Assembly (NCBI GenBank): GCA_000708835.1
Contig: DF237091.1
Coordinates: forward strand, 1 to 64,000
Reading direction: 5' to 3'
Origin: Klebsormidium nitens
Lineage: Eukaryota > Streptophyta > Klebsormidiophyceae > Klebsormidiales > Klebsormidiaceae
DNA: 64,000 bases
Position numbers and translations under genes: made by a program. The first letter of the stretch is position 1. The number at the start of each line of letters is the position of its first letter. This document shows, piece after piece, positions 1-11,300 of this stretch. A model generated the notes under the pieces. That model was not told the DNA's origin, did not search any database, and was given only the letters and a program-made list of their open reading frames with translations.

Positions 1-809
1 ACAGAGAGGCGCTCTCGCGTGTCTTCCTTGTCTGTTGGCTGTAAAGCTTGCCCATGGTTTCCGCACATGTGTAAGCAGACTGACAGCCGTATGTGTATTC
101 AGTCCAACGGCGTGCTAACTAGCCCAGCCGTCACAAGAAGCCTCTGACGTGGGACTCTTGTAATTTCTTCCGCTTAAGTTGGATCTAAGGTCGGTTGTGT
201 AATCGCACACTTCATGAAGTAGTATGCTTCAAACCGATTCTTCTATGTCCACCCGTCAAAACTGGCAAGGCGTTTCCGGACAAAGATTGATTGCGTGCGT
301 CTCAATGCAGATGAATAGATTGTGTTAGGACATGCAAAACTCATGGACGCGTGCATGAAATTCGCCTGTATATAACATGACCATTGCAAGGAGTCCTTTG
401 CATGGCGCTATGAGTCAGTAGGACCCAACTTAAGTCGTGGTCAGCAATAAGAACATGCAAAACACTAGGACCAATCACACACAAGTTGCTGTTCTCACAC
501 ATGTCCTACATGCATTAGGTGCTAAATTTGTCTAGCTAGCTGCAAACGAGATTTGGTGAATTTTGTCAACTAGGATACACCCTTTGGCTACTGTCCATAC
601 TCGAGAGCTGCCTATTGATCTTCATTACAAGATGTCAGTATGCATCTACTGCTGCCTTTTTCGATGAGCTAACCAAATCCTCTTTGCTCTCAAATAACAG
701 TCGGAGCCCTTCTTCCTCCCACCGTTTCGGTTTTTCTCTGATACCCTTGGGTACTGAATAGCCAGCCGCGTCGTGGCCTTCTCTTGGCTCGTTTTCGAGA
801 ATGTGTACG
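1..809. other. Gene-free left flank
   Basis: I see no supportable gene here. The stretch is AT-richer than the coding regions and holds many short CATG, TGCA and GCATG motifs, a composition seen again in other gap regions of the window. It ends at the palindrome that carries the stop codon of the macro-domain gene. Confidence 0.5.
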
Positions 810-829
810 CGCGCGCTAGCTAGCGCGCG
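810..829. repeat. Perfect 20-bp palindrome over a stop codon
   Basis: The sequence CGCGCGCTAGCTAGCGCGCG reads the same on both strands, with its centre between 819 and 820. The minus-strand stop codon TAG of the macro-domain gene (818-816) lies inside it. In RNA it would form a GC-rich stem at the end of the reading frame. Whether it does anything is unknown. Confidence 0.85.
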
Positions 830-1478
830 GCAGCCGCAGCCCCCTTAAGACATCGTGCATCCTGCCGCATGACTCATTTTCACATGGCGAGTAGCATGCA
901 CGGTGCCCATTCCATGCCTCGCTCCAAGTGGTAGGGTGCAGGCCATCCCATGCGGCCCTCATCTGCCTGGCGGCCCTAGCAGGGGGCATCTCGCCAGCCC
1001 CCGTGCATAAGGCAGTGCAGGCTATCGTGTCTATGCGATGTGGCCGGTTTCGTATGGCTGTCAATGCTGCATGTAGTGCCAGATAAGCATTTAAGGTGTG
1101 AGAAACGGGCTCCGGAACACGCATGGTAGGCGCATATGCTACGCACTTGACTGGTGCAGCTGCGGGGGCATCTACAATCATGCAAGAGCCGACTGGGAGT
1201 TCGCCAAGGTGACCTTCTCGTATGGCGGCTTTGACCTTTTCCGAGAAGCGTGGCTCCATCGGTGAGTAGCTGGACATCCGGGCATTGATCGCCCTGTCGG
1301 CGCCGCCGTCAGCGAATGCAAAGCTGTTCCCGGGGGCTATGATGCAGTCAGCTCTGGCAGAGCAGATGCTTCTCGTATGTACGGTCATCGAATCGACACC
1401 CGCAAACGCTGCATGTATAGAGCTTCGAAAACGTCCTGGTCGCGTGCATACACTGACAACCGTAGCATCGAAAGGCAT
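816..1478 (-). CDS. Macro-domain protein (ADP-ribose-binding type)
   Basis: A single open frame of 220 residues. I start it at the ATG at 1478; the frame stays open slightly further upstream, but without an ATG. The N-terminal part has the macro-domain signature APGNSFAFADGGADRAIN (Asn followed by a Gly-rich turn, as in ADP-ribose-binding loop 1). Near residue 165 the segment CTALCTGAGEMPPARAARQM resembles the second phosphate-binding loop and following helix. Macro domains bind ADP-ribose or its derivatives, and some remove ADP-ribose from proteins or RNA; which applies here cannot be read from sequence. The length fits a lone macro domain with no added module. There is no intron, unlike most neighbours, and the stop codon sits in a palindrome. 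A recent arrival or a processed copy is possible. The family call is fairly secure; substrate and role are open. Confidence 0.7.
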   Translation of the reverse strand: MPFDATVVSVCTRPGRFRSSIHAAFAGVDSMTVHTRSICSARADCIIAPGNSFAFADGGADRAINARMSSYSPMEPRFSEKVKAAIREGHLGELPVGSCMIVDAPAAAPVKCVAYAPTMRVPEPVSHTLNAYLALHAALTAIRNRPHRIDTIACTALCTGAGEMPPARAARQMRAAWDGLHPTTWSEAWNGHRACYSPCENESCGRMHDVLRGLRLPRAS

Positions 1479-1505
1479 GCTTCTCTTGAGTGAATATATA
1501 ATCAA

Positions 1506-2341
1506 GATTTCATCTTACGCGGAGGCCTCAGAAACGAGAATGGGATAATCAGCCGTACCGACTCCTGCGGCCATCGAGTCCCAAAACCCTGTCACATAGC
1601 TCATGATCATCTTAGAGGCCGCATTCTCCAGCCAGTCTCTGTCTCCTTTGTATGCTGGAATTCTCCGTGCCGTCTCGATGTAACCGTCCCCCCTGCGTCA
1701 CGCGAACATTGGGAGTTCGTCTTCTCGAGCCACGAAAGTCATTGATCATTAAAGGCAAACATGCCAGGATAGGGGAAAGAGGCATGGGTGCATTGCATGA
1801 GCTATCAAATTTCGTTCGCCAGATCGATAAGTTGCGCATGGCCGCCTATAATATGTTGGATTCAATTCAACAAAAAATATCAGTACTGATTCGATCACAG
1901 TGTAGCTCGCCATGCATGCAGCATTCTGTCCTATCGCCAGGGCTGACATTCATGCAACCACGCAATCACTTATAAGACCACATCCATGGTCACCAGTACA
2001 TCATGCATCTCATGTGCATGGCGGCCGCCTGCCGCAGTAGCTAGAGCTTATGGCACTACTCGCTGCACTGAGTGTATCCGAAATCAGACCCGGCATCTTT
2101 GACGAATGAAACATCATCAGTTAAGCCTGGAACCATGGGGATGGTCGTGCGGATGTTTGAGATGACATACAAAGATGTTCAGCGTTACATCGTCGATGAG
2201 AGCAATATACCTTGTCAACGACGCGACAATTGTTCGGCCGCCCCTGTGGTAAGTGTATGTCCATTGGCGTCACCGGAAGCTGCCTGACTAGGATACAACG
2301 AACCGCTACCACCCGGTCCACCACCTCATCGCCCGGTAGAC
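1506..2341. other. Gap between macro-domain gene and PRT1 3' end
   Basis: About 0.8 kb upstream of the macro-domain gene and downstream of the PRT1 stop codon. It probably holds the macro-domain promoter and the PRT1 3' UTR. The open frames here are short and overlap on both strands, and none resembles a known protein. TGCATG-type motifs are frequent between about 1900 and 2030. Confidence 0.45.
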
Positions 2342-5300
2342 TCATTCCTCCGGCCGCCTCAGCCGCCGCACTTGGCTGGGCGACGCTTCCGCAGCCTCCG
2401 GTTGCACGTCCCGAGGCCTCCTCCGTTGCCCCCCCAGCGCCCTCACTAACGAATCTACCAGCGAGTAACTCTGCCGGTGCGCAGCGGCGGGCGGTCTCGT
2501 AAGACCTTCCCTTTCTCGGGCTAACCCGACCTCTTGCCCCCCCCCCTCAGCATCAGCGCCATGTTGCGCAGGTGTCTCGCCGTTCGGCTCATGGAGCCTT
2601 CTCAAGGTACCCCCGCCCTCGGCCGTGACGTCAGCAGCGGTGAGGGTGACGTCAGCAGAATATCCATGGCTTACTGGAGGCCCCGTGCCACCCAAAGAGG
2701 CGTTTGCAGAGCCACCTCCACCGGCGGGCGGTGAGTCCGTCTGCATGTCTTGCAGCGTGCGCCGGCTATCGAACTGTGTCGCATACCCCGCCAGAAGCTC
2801 CTGCTCGATCGATCCTACCGCCGCAAAAGGTGCCCCCCCGGAAGCCGCTTCCCTCTCCGTAGCGCTCTGCTGTAATTCCCGAGCGATTACGGGTCGGGAC
2901 CTCTCAACGGACACTGTCGTCTGTGCCCCCAAAGACGGCGAATCTTCATTTCGAGCCCCCCCGCCAAAGCTCGGGTGTTCGGCGGCCGTCGAAGCGAGCG
3001 TCAGCATCAGCAGCCCGGCGCGCCGTTCCAGGGGGGACGCCGACAGTGCGCGGCGGCGGGGGGGAAGCGGGGGCAGCCCGTCCATCGACCGGCGCCTCCG
3101 GGGGCCGGGGGAGTCCCCGAGCCCCCCTCCCGTCTCCCAGGCGCTTCGGGACCGAATCATCGAGTCGGACGGGTACACTTGCACGCGGCGAATCTGCGGC
3201 CGGGGGGGTTCCCACGAGAGCGGGTCTTCCTCCGAGGAATTGTCGGGAGACGCCGACAAAGTGCCCGCGTCCACTACCCGCCGTTCCCGTTCCCTGGCGA
3301 CGTCACCTTCCGGCTGCTGCACCGAAGTGACGTCCGGCTCGTCCATCTCGACCTCCTCGGCTGCTGACGTCACCTCGGCTGCGGGCGGTTCCGGCAGCGG
3401 AAAGGGAAGCACGTGCCGCCGGCCGAAGCTCCGCCGCAGCCGTCTCTCCCCGAAACGGGGGGGTCGGACTTCCTGGCCTTCAACCCCCCCTTCGTGGACG
3501 TCGTGCCACTCCCCCCGGATAGATTCTCCATCAGAACCGGTACCAGAGTCGTTACCGCTCTGGTGCCCGTCTGCACTAGAACCCTCCCCGCGACTTCCCG
3601 GCCGCGACTCCGCCCCCGATCTAGTTTCTCTGGCAAACTGGTTCATCAGCCGGTTGTGCATCTCAAGAGCGCTCGTCCTCTCATCGCCGTCCCTCGCCAC
3701 AACGTCACCGTTCCTTAGTCTGACGTCACCGTGCCTCGCTCTGACGTCGCCCCCCCTCGCGCCGTGCCTGGCGGCCCTCTGCGGTTCCGGGTAGTCCGGC
3801 GGCATGGTTTCCAACCAGGCGCTTAACCTTCCTGCCCGCGGATCCGACAAGAACCCCCCGTCTACCCTCCTCAAGGCGCCCGGTTGGTTTGAACCGGGCC
3901 CACCCAAACGGCCAAGCCCTGACCCACCCCGGCCAGAAACCCCACCCAGTCTCGGGTCTCGCCCAACTCTTCTTGTCCAGACACCTAGACCGCCCGGTGA
4001 ATTGGATCTTTCGCTTGGGGGAGTTGCGTCGTTCGCTGGGGCGCCATCCGAGTCCCCCCCATGATGCCGCACTGCTTGAGACTCCCCCCCACGAGGAGAG
4101 CCCGGGAGTCGGAGCGAGCGCCCGATGCGGTGTCGGGCGACCGGAGAGTCGTATCCGAGACTGTCGAAGTCGCCGTCGAAGTAAGAGGGGTGATACTCGG
4201 TGCTGCGCGCGGTCGCCCGGAAGCCGCGTTCGGATGGCGGGTCGGACGGGGGGCCATAGCCGGGGTCTGAAGGAAAGCTCTGTGGGCTGTATAACGGAAA
4301 AACACAGCGTCAACATATAAGGAAGGCCTGACAAGGAAAGGACGCACATCCGCACAGCGAGTCCGGCCTGTTCGACCAGAAGTTCCCACCTGACCGATAA
4401 ATCTGCATCCACCAAGTCTCCCAACAGGCGATCGATCTCACGGTTTCCGAGACCCAAACTTCACAAGAATAACGGCCAGGACACTTGACAGTCTTTACAA
4501 CCTTGAAGCTGTGAATACAGAGGGTCACCTGTCAGGCAGAACTGTGTCGGGCGATACCTCAGCAAAACACCAAGCCCACGGCTCCTCCTTAACCGTAAAA
4601 CCGGAAGAGCAATACAAGATTCCAGAAAGAAGAATTACCTGTCCGGCAGATCCGCGTCTTCCAGCTCCCCTAGGAGGAACTCGAGCTCCCCGTCCCCGTG
4701 CATCTCGTCGCGCATGCGCTGCACCGCCTGGTATGGCAGCTCGGGATTGGTGAACAGCACGCGGTACGGGTCGATGCCGAAGTGGCGTGACGTCAGCGCG
4801 GCGAGCGGGGGGATCTTGACGACCCGATGCTGCAAAAGAGCGAATATACGGGTTTAGTAAGCATGATGATCTCGATCGAGAATTTTTGAAGGGGCAAGGA
4901 CTTCGGCGGACTCGAGAGAGGCAGTCTGACTCGGGGTACCTGGACAATGGAAAGAGATTGGTAAAGAGAGAGGAGACCAGCTTGCGGATAAGGCCTGGTG
5001 TCAAGTGGCGCCTCGTCATTGCAGTACGGGCGGAATTCAACCATGCGGTGTCAACGAGTCGAGGCAAATGGAATCGGTCTGAGGGGAGCGATTGTCTCAC
5101 AACATGAAGCAAGATCCACAACGGAACAGGTGAGCAAGTTCAGTGCGCACTGGCCCTAGTACGGGCACGCGGTGCAAGTCCGACTACACATTGCTGTGGA
5201 AGATCGTAAGAAGACTTGTGCAGGAAAGGAGGACAATATGTAAAGTAAAGCGGGATTAGGAGCATTGAAAGCCAAGACTCCATCAGTTCCAATCTGAGGG

Positions 5301-8300
5301 GAGCAACAGCGAGGGCGGGGGCTTTGACAAGAGTGCCTGATTGTGCGCAGGCAGGGGCATCAAAAGAGAAACAGTTGCTGAGCTCGAAATGCTCACAGCG
5401 TTCCTTCATCATAGCCAAAGTCCTTCCAGTCTTTGAGCAAAACACACCGCCGAAACACGCCTATAAACGCACCCCGAGGAGCAGACGCTTCAACTTAACC
5501 GGTAGAGCTGGCATGCACTGTTGAAACATCTGAGAAAGAGAAGTGAGCCAAATTGGCCTCAATTTCAAAGTCTTTGGACACAAGTGGGCGCAAGAGTGCC
5601 CGTCGGTTGGAAACCATCATCGCCAACTTTGTAAGAAGCAAGCGAGAGTCCACACCGAATCTCTCCAGACTAAATGAAGAACATGAAACTATGGCGTTTG
5701 AGCATGTAGCGGGGGAACCGGAACGGAAGCTCTCCCAGTGGAGAGTATATGGCCACGTATAGGGCCGATGAATGAGACAAACTTAAGCCTGTGAAAGGGG
5801 CCGCACTTCTGCCAATGGAACGTGCCCAGATGCTCAACGAAAAGGGGACAGCCACCCAAAAAGGTCTTCGAGGCAGCAACAATCTCAATAAAGGTAAAAC
5901 GCAACAGGTGCGAAGACCTCTGCAACGAAGTAGATGACTGAAGGACAATCGGCCCTCAAGGTCGCAAAGAACGATGGAGGCGGCTGTTCACAAAACAAAA
6001 TGTTGAAGATTGCTCAAAAGAGTGCGACCGCATACAGCCGGTTGTTAAACAGTTCCTACATCAAAAGGCGCCCGGACTCTGGTCGACTGGAGCTCTGAGC
6101 GAGAGATAACGTGCCCATGCCGCTTGGCTATCACTTCAGGTAAATTTGACAACAAACAAATCTGCGAGACCCTCCGAGGCCAACTGGCAGTGATGTCACG
6201 TCACAACATGAACGACAGGACTGGTCGAGGAACGGAATCGTTTCCTGCTTTTTGCATTTGCGCGAGACGACTGACAACTGTCGATAATCTCGGCGCGAGG
6301 CAGCTGCAACAACCTCCACCACAGTTTATCAGGTAACCAAACTTTTTCGCAGTGAGGAAGCAGTTGGCGACCTTTGAGAGATTGCAACAGGTATAAGAAA
6401 AGACCAAACGCTGGTCTCTCCTTTCAAAGTTGCGGAGGCCCTTTCGCCGAGGACCTGTTTTGAGAGGCTTCCAAGCTAGCAGATACTAGTTAGGCCAATT
6501 GACCCTCGGGAATTATCGTCTGTCCGCTGAGTTCGTCAGACTTTGCAACGTCGCACTGACACCTTCAAGACACTTTCTGCATGCGCTCCTGGACTGCCCC
6601 ATTTGTGCGTCCGATGAGTATCGCCAGAGAAGTATCTTCATTGGCACTTCCTGCTGTCATAGCGCCTTATGCAGATATTGTACAACGTCGGACTCAGCCT
6701 CCAAACTATACAATTACCTCCGCCCAGTGCACAGACAAATCCGCTCAGGTATAATTCCCGCTTTCATACCAGAGCTTGAAAAGAAGTTCAGCACAGGCGT
6801 GAATGCACCGGACAACCTCAGTACCTTTTCGACATCCTGTGAAAGTACGGGCGTGCAAGAAGGCCACGGAAGCACGCTCCGGCATGAAGCCTTGTAACTT
6901 CGAGTACGAAGATTGAGACTGGAGGATCACACTCTCTTTATGAACCTGAGATCCGTCAGTGGCAGCAAGGTCCTCATTTCCAAATGAATCATGACCACAA
7001 TTAACGGTATCAAAACGACGTGCCTTCGTCTGTCTTCAACTTTACAATTGCAGCAGAAGGCGGCTTGGCTTTCATGAAAAATGAATACCTCAAAGGTTGC
7101 TGTTGACAAGGTGGACCCGAAGTAGATTGGGCCTAACGGATGGCTTCATGAAAGACGCGCACCGCTGCGTCCTCCTACTTGCGTTGCATTGGACAAGCCG
7201 CACCTTCATCATGGCCATCGGCGTCGTTTACGACGGTATCTTTCTCTCAACGACATTCTCTGCAAGGCATATGCTTTGGCCACGTTGGCTCAAGGCGAAT
7301 CTTTGTTGGGGCTTAATGCCTATGCGCCAATGGTAGCTGCCGTCATCCTCGCCAATTTGGGCCCCTTTAACAAGTGCAAACTGAAATGTCCCGGAGAAAA
7401 TTTAAGCCCGGGAACTGAAGACGTCACCAGAAGCTGAAGGGGCAAGTAAGAGAACGCGCTTCTTGGAACCAAGTAACAAGAAACGAAGGACAAGGATGGG
7501 CAGCAAAAACCGATCGAGAAGTAAAGGTATAGGCTTGGCTTCCTGAAAGCGAAGAAGTCGAAACCAAGCAGCTTGTGGGCTTGGTAGCGAAAGACAACGA
7601 AATGAAGGCAAAAGGCACAAACTTGCAACGGCACTCTTCGAAGTTCAACGAGGGAAACCTCTTAACACAAGCTGGCTGAAACCCTCCGCTCAAAGTTGCT
7701 TTTCTTGGTCTCCAGAGCAAGCAGAGGCTTTGATACACACAGCTGTTACATCCCCTCCTTGACCGCACCCGTATTAAACCGGAGCACTGCACCCAATTTG
7801 CGTACCCTGCATGCCTACAGTAGTGCTCTACATTGAGCTTGTAATTATTCTCATGTCATCGAAACACATTTCTGGAGTACCGCTCGTTTGCTCCTTGCAA
7901 AAGAGTTTCCAACCCTATGTCCTTGCGACGTTCACAATTTGAGCCTTTTGGGCTAAGAACAGAAGAATACAGGCTATGAGCAGGAAGGCTGGCCATGCTG
8001 CTCAGAGTCCTCTCTTCATCGCGATTGAAGTCGTTCAACATGACACATCGAACACAAATCTGACAGGTTGGCTGATCCAAAACTTTGTGAGTCCAAAAGA
8101 TGTCCACACAGGAAAAACGTCCACACAGAGATACTTATTATGAGGTTTCTAACAGAAATGGACTTTGTGACTTCACCAAAGGAAACGTTCTCACTTCCGT
8201 CACGGTTCTGTCAGACAGACTCACATAACTTGAGTCGGATGACCAGTCTGGTATCTCAATGGTCTACTCAAAAATCACCGAAGTAGCATCACTTGACAGC

Positions 8301-11300
8301 CTCCGAGATCCCAAAATATGTGTGGGCAAAGAATCCTCAAGGCCCAGCGTTAGCTTCCGTCATTGCCACTTTCCCAAAATAAAGAAAAAGCCCAACCACT
8401 TCCCTCAATCACCGACATACGCAATGACTAACAAATGGCGCCAAGCGGGATCCAACGAGGCAGAGACGTGAAAGGGTGACCAAGTGGCTGACCCGAGCAG
8501 CGTCGCCCAGGCAATAGTCGGTTTTCTTCTAGATCCATTTTACACGGTTGAGAGTGCAAAAAGATTCCGCAATCATCATGGGCGAGATACGACAGTCTTC
8601 ACGAGGCATAGCGGCTCTTATTACCCCTTCGTAAAGCCAACTGGGGGACTTGCACAGAATATTGCAAGGCTGTGGGCCGGGCACGAGCCTAGCCAGACAA
8701 TGACCATATTTATCAGCCAAGATAAGGCTTTTATCCTAGACTTTACCGGTGCAATTTTCGCAACAGTAACCAGGTAGTCTTCTCCCGGCAAGGGGAGTTA
8801 CTTAGGGCCAGGTTGCAGCTGAGCAAAATGAAACCAAAAGCAACCCTTCTGAGGAAACCCCCAGAATACCAACAGTCCTTAGACGCCCACATTAGACACG
8901 GGCCACCTAAACGCAAGCTTTGTAATCAGATGCAGATTCGTCCTATGAAAGGCGAGCAGAGTTTTCCAGCTCGCTGGAACTTGTTACATCGAATCAATAT
9001 TGTGTCAGGTGCGTGTCAGGTGCAGGGAACGAAGGAAAAAGATCCGTCACGTCCCCTTGCAATCAGCGCCCGAGGCTGTTGAACCTTGAGCTTTGGCACC
9101 AGGAGAACACTGTGCTGCATCAGCAACATCGAGGATCACATCATTTGAGAGGAGTATCGCTTCCAATTCGTCTGCGCCGTACGCAGAAACAACTCGACGA
9201 CAAGAAACTTTCGAGACTGGTCGCAGCTCGGAAGTCTGCGACCAGGCTTTTGAGATAAAGGCAATCAAGAGTACTGTTCCGGAACAAAGCCCCTGGCTGG
9301 TTGTCAATATGAGTAGTAAGGGCCACGAACGCACGTTGAACTGCTTCAAGCAAAACGAGCTTTTCAAGATTCGGAGACGCAAATGGGCTCTGATGAGACT
9401 GTCGGCGCCCCACTGTGACTGTTATGCTCGTCCTGCGAGACTTGGTGCCAGGAGGACTGCCAGTGAGGCTTGTCGATATTGATTTGTTACAAGCGAGGGC
9501 GATCGTCCTTTCCCCGCAACCCAAACTGCTCAGAAGATGGCAGCATTTACCAGAAAGCAAGTGTGTAGCCTCACCACTGGAAAGGAATGTCAATTCATTT
9601 GACGAGATCCTTGAGATACTCATGGTTGGAACAAGGAAAGGCCACCAATGACAAGAAGGGGCTTGCAATGAAGTCAAATCTGCTTACGTTGCTCCGGCAG
9701 ATTTACCTACCAGCAGACCCCGCGACAATAAGACGACTTTGTTTTCAAAAGACACGAGTCCGTGCTGACAGGGATTCGGTCATCGGCTCAGCATTGCCGC
9801 TCAGCGAATGCTCGATAAGGGAATACCAATACCGTTGTAGCAGCAAAGGACGCAAGGCCGCCATTGAAACGGGAAGAGGAGATTGCGAAGCGCTTCAAAA
9901 TGCACCCCTTGCTTTCGAGACCAGTGGATTATCGGAAATCAGAGAAGGAAGCAGTACAATTGTGATGGGAAGTGCGCCGCGACACCGGAAAAAACACACG
10001 ACGAGTTCGATGACCGTGATATTTGCAGGTTTGGAACGCTAAGAAGTGGAAACTCAAACTAGCGCTCATCTCCACGGCTCAGAGATGTGAGCGACAACCT
10101 TTCGGCCCTGGAAGACGATGAAATCCAAAAGATCGCTCTTCTTAATATACTGAAACCACACTGAAGCAGCGCAATCGCGCCAGAACACCACTGTTCTTGG
10201 ACAACCGGTTTCAATGAAGGAAAGCGATGCTGTCCTAAAAAAGTTCGGCCTATGGCAAAAGGCGTCAACAGAATACGCTACCCTACCCTACTGGGCAGGG
10301 GCGCCCAAGTGGCTTAGCTGCATCATCGCCTTTCATTCCAACTAAATCTCGCAAAACCTTCCGTGTGGTGCCATAAAATTGGAAGACCAGGGCGCACGTG
10401 AACCAACGCCCTTCAATGTAGTCTGGACTGATGCAGATACTTAGTAAAGAGACGTCACAAAAACCTTTCCCCATTAATGTGCTGAGCGATTGTGGTGAGT
10501 AAGCCGAAGAAAGCAGTGCTCAGAAACGCAAGATCGTCAGGCAACGCTTCGGTTGCAAGTTCTCGGGGCACCAGCGAACTGGAACCCGCTTGATTGGAGG
10601 CAGACCTTGTGCAACAGACAGCCCGCACGAACGGAAACATCTTCGGGAAATTGCTAAGAAAGCTTCGCGAAAAACCTGACGCCGAACTTTCTGAGACCGT
10701 ACGTAAGGGCATGAGTTATCAAATCAAAGTCGTTTCTTTGCTACACAGAAGCATCAAGTCAAAATCTCGAGAAGAAAGCCGCTTGCCAAGATATGCCCCA
10801 CCGAGTGAAAATCCTAGCTCGCTGAGTCCGTCCACCAACGGGTGCTTCCGGTAGAAATTTGCAAAAGAATCGCGATGGCCTCTGACTGTGACATCGTGGG
10901 TAGCAGTCCATCAAAGGACACCCACTCTTACAACCTCAATCATAGCCAAAAATGGTGGTAGAAAGAGCGGAGCAAATACACATCACGACGTAAGTAAACA
11001 GAACTCAACCTTGTTAATCGTGGTTCGGGAAACTTCAGCCTGAGGCGTACCTCAGGACAGTTGCATGCGTGTCGTAAGGCAAAGAGCCCCTTTCCTGACA
11101 GCGTCTTTCACGTCTAGAAGGATCACCTTCAGACCTTTCAAAGATCCAAGAGGGAGGCACAGTGGACGCTGCTTTTACTGGTTTATTGGCCAACTGCCCC
11201 ACAATACGAGTCGTCCGTGTTGTGAGGGCCGGATTCCCCACCATGCGACACGCTTCCAAGCCCAGAAGCAAGGGAAGGGGAGCAATGGAGAAGAGCAAAA

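Noticed and set aside
2625-3794. Plus-strand open frame of 389 codons
   Set aside because: It is the antisense shadow of the PRT1 tail. The minus-strand frame splices in phase to the ZZ-coding exons, while this one is Ser/Pro-rich without any domain.
8484-8777. Open frame of 97 codons inside the long PRT1 intron
   Set aside because: It begins with GTG, has no family resemblance and no visible splice partners, so chance is likelier.
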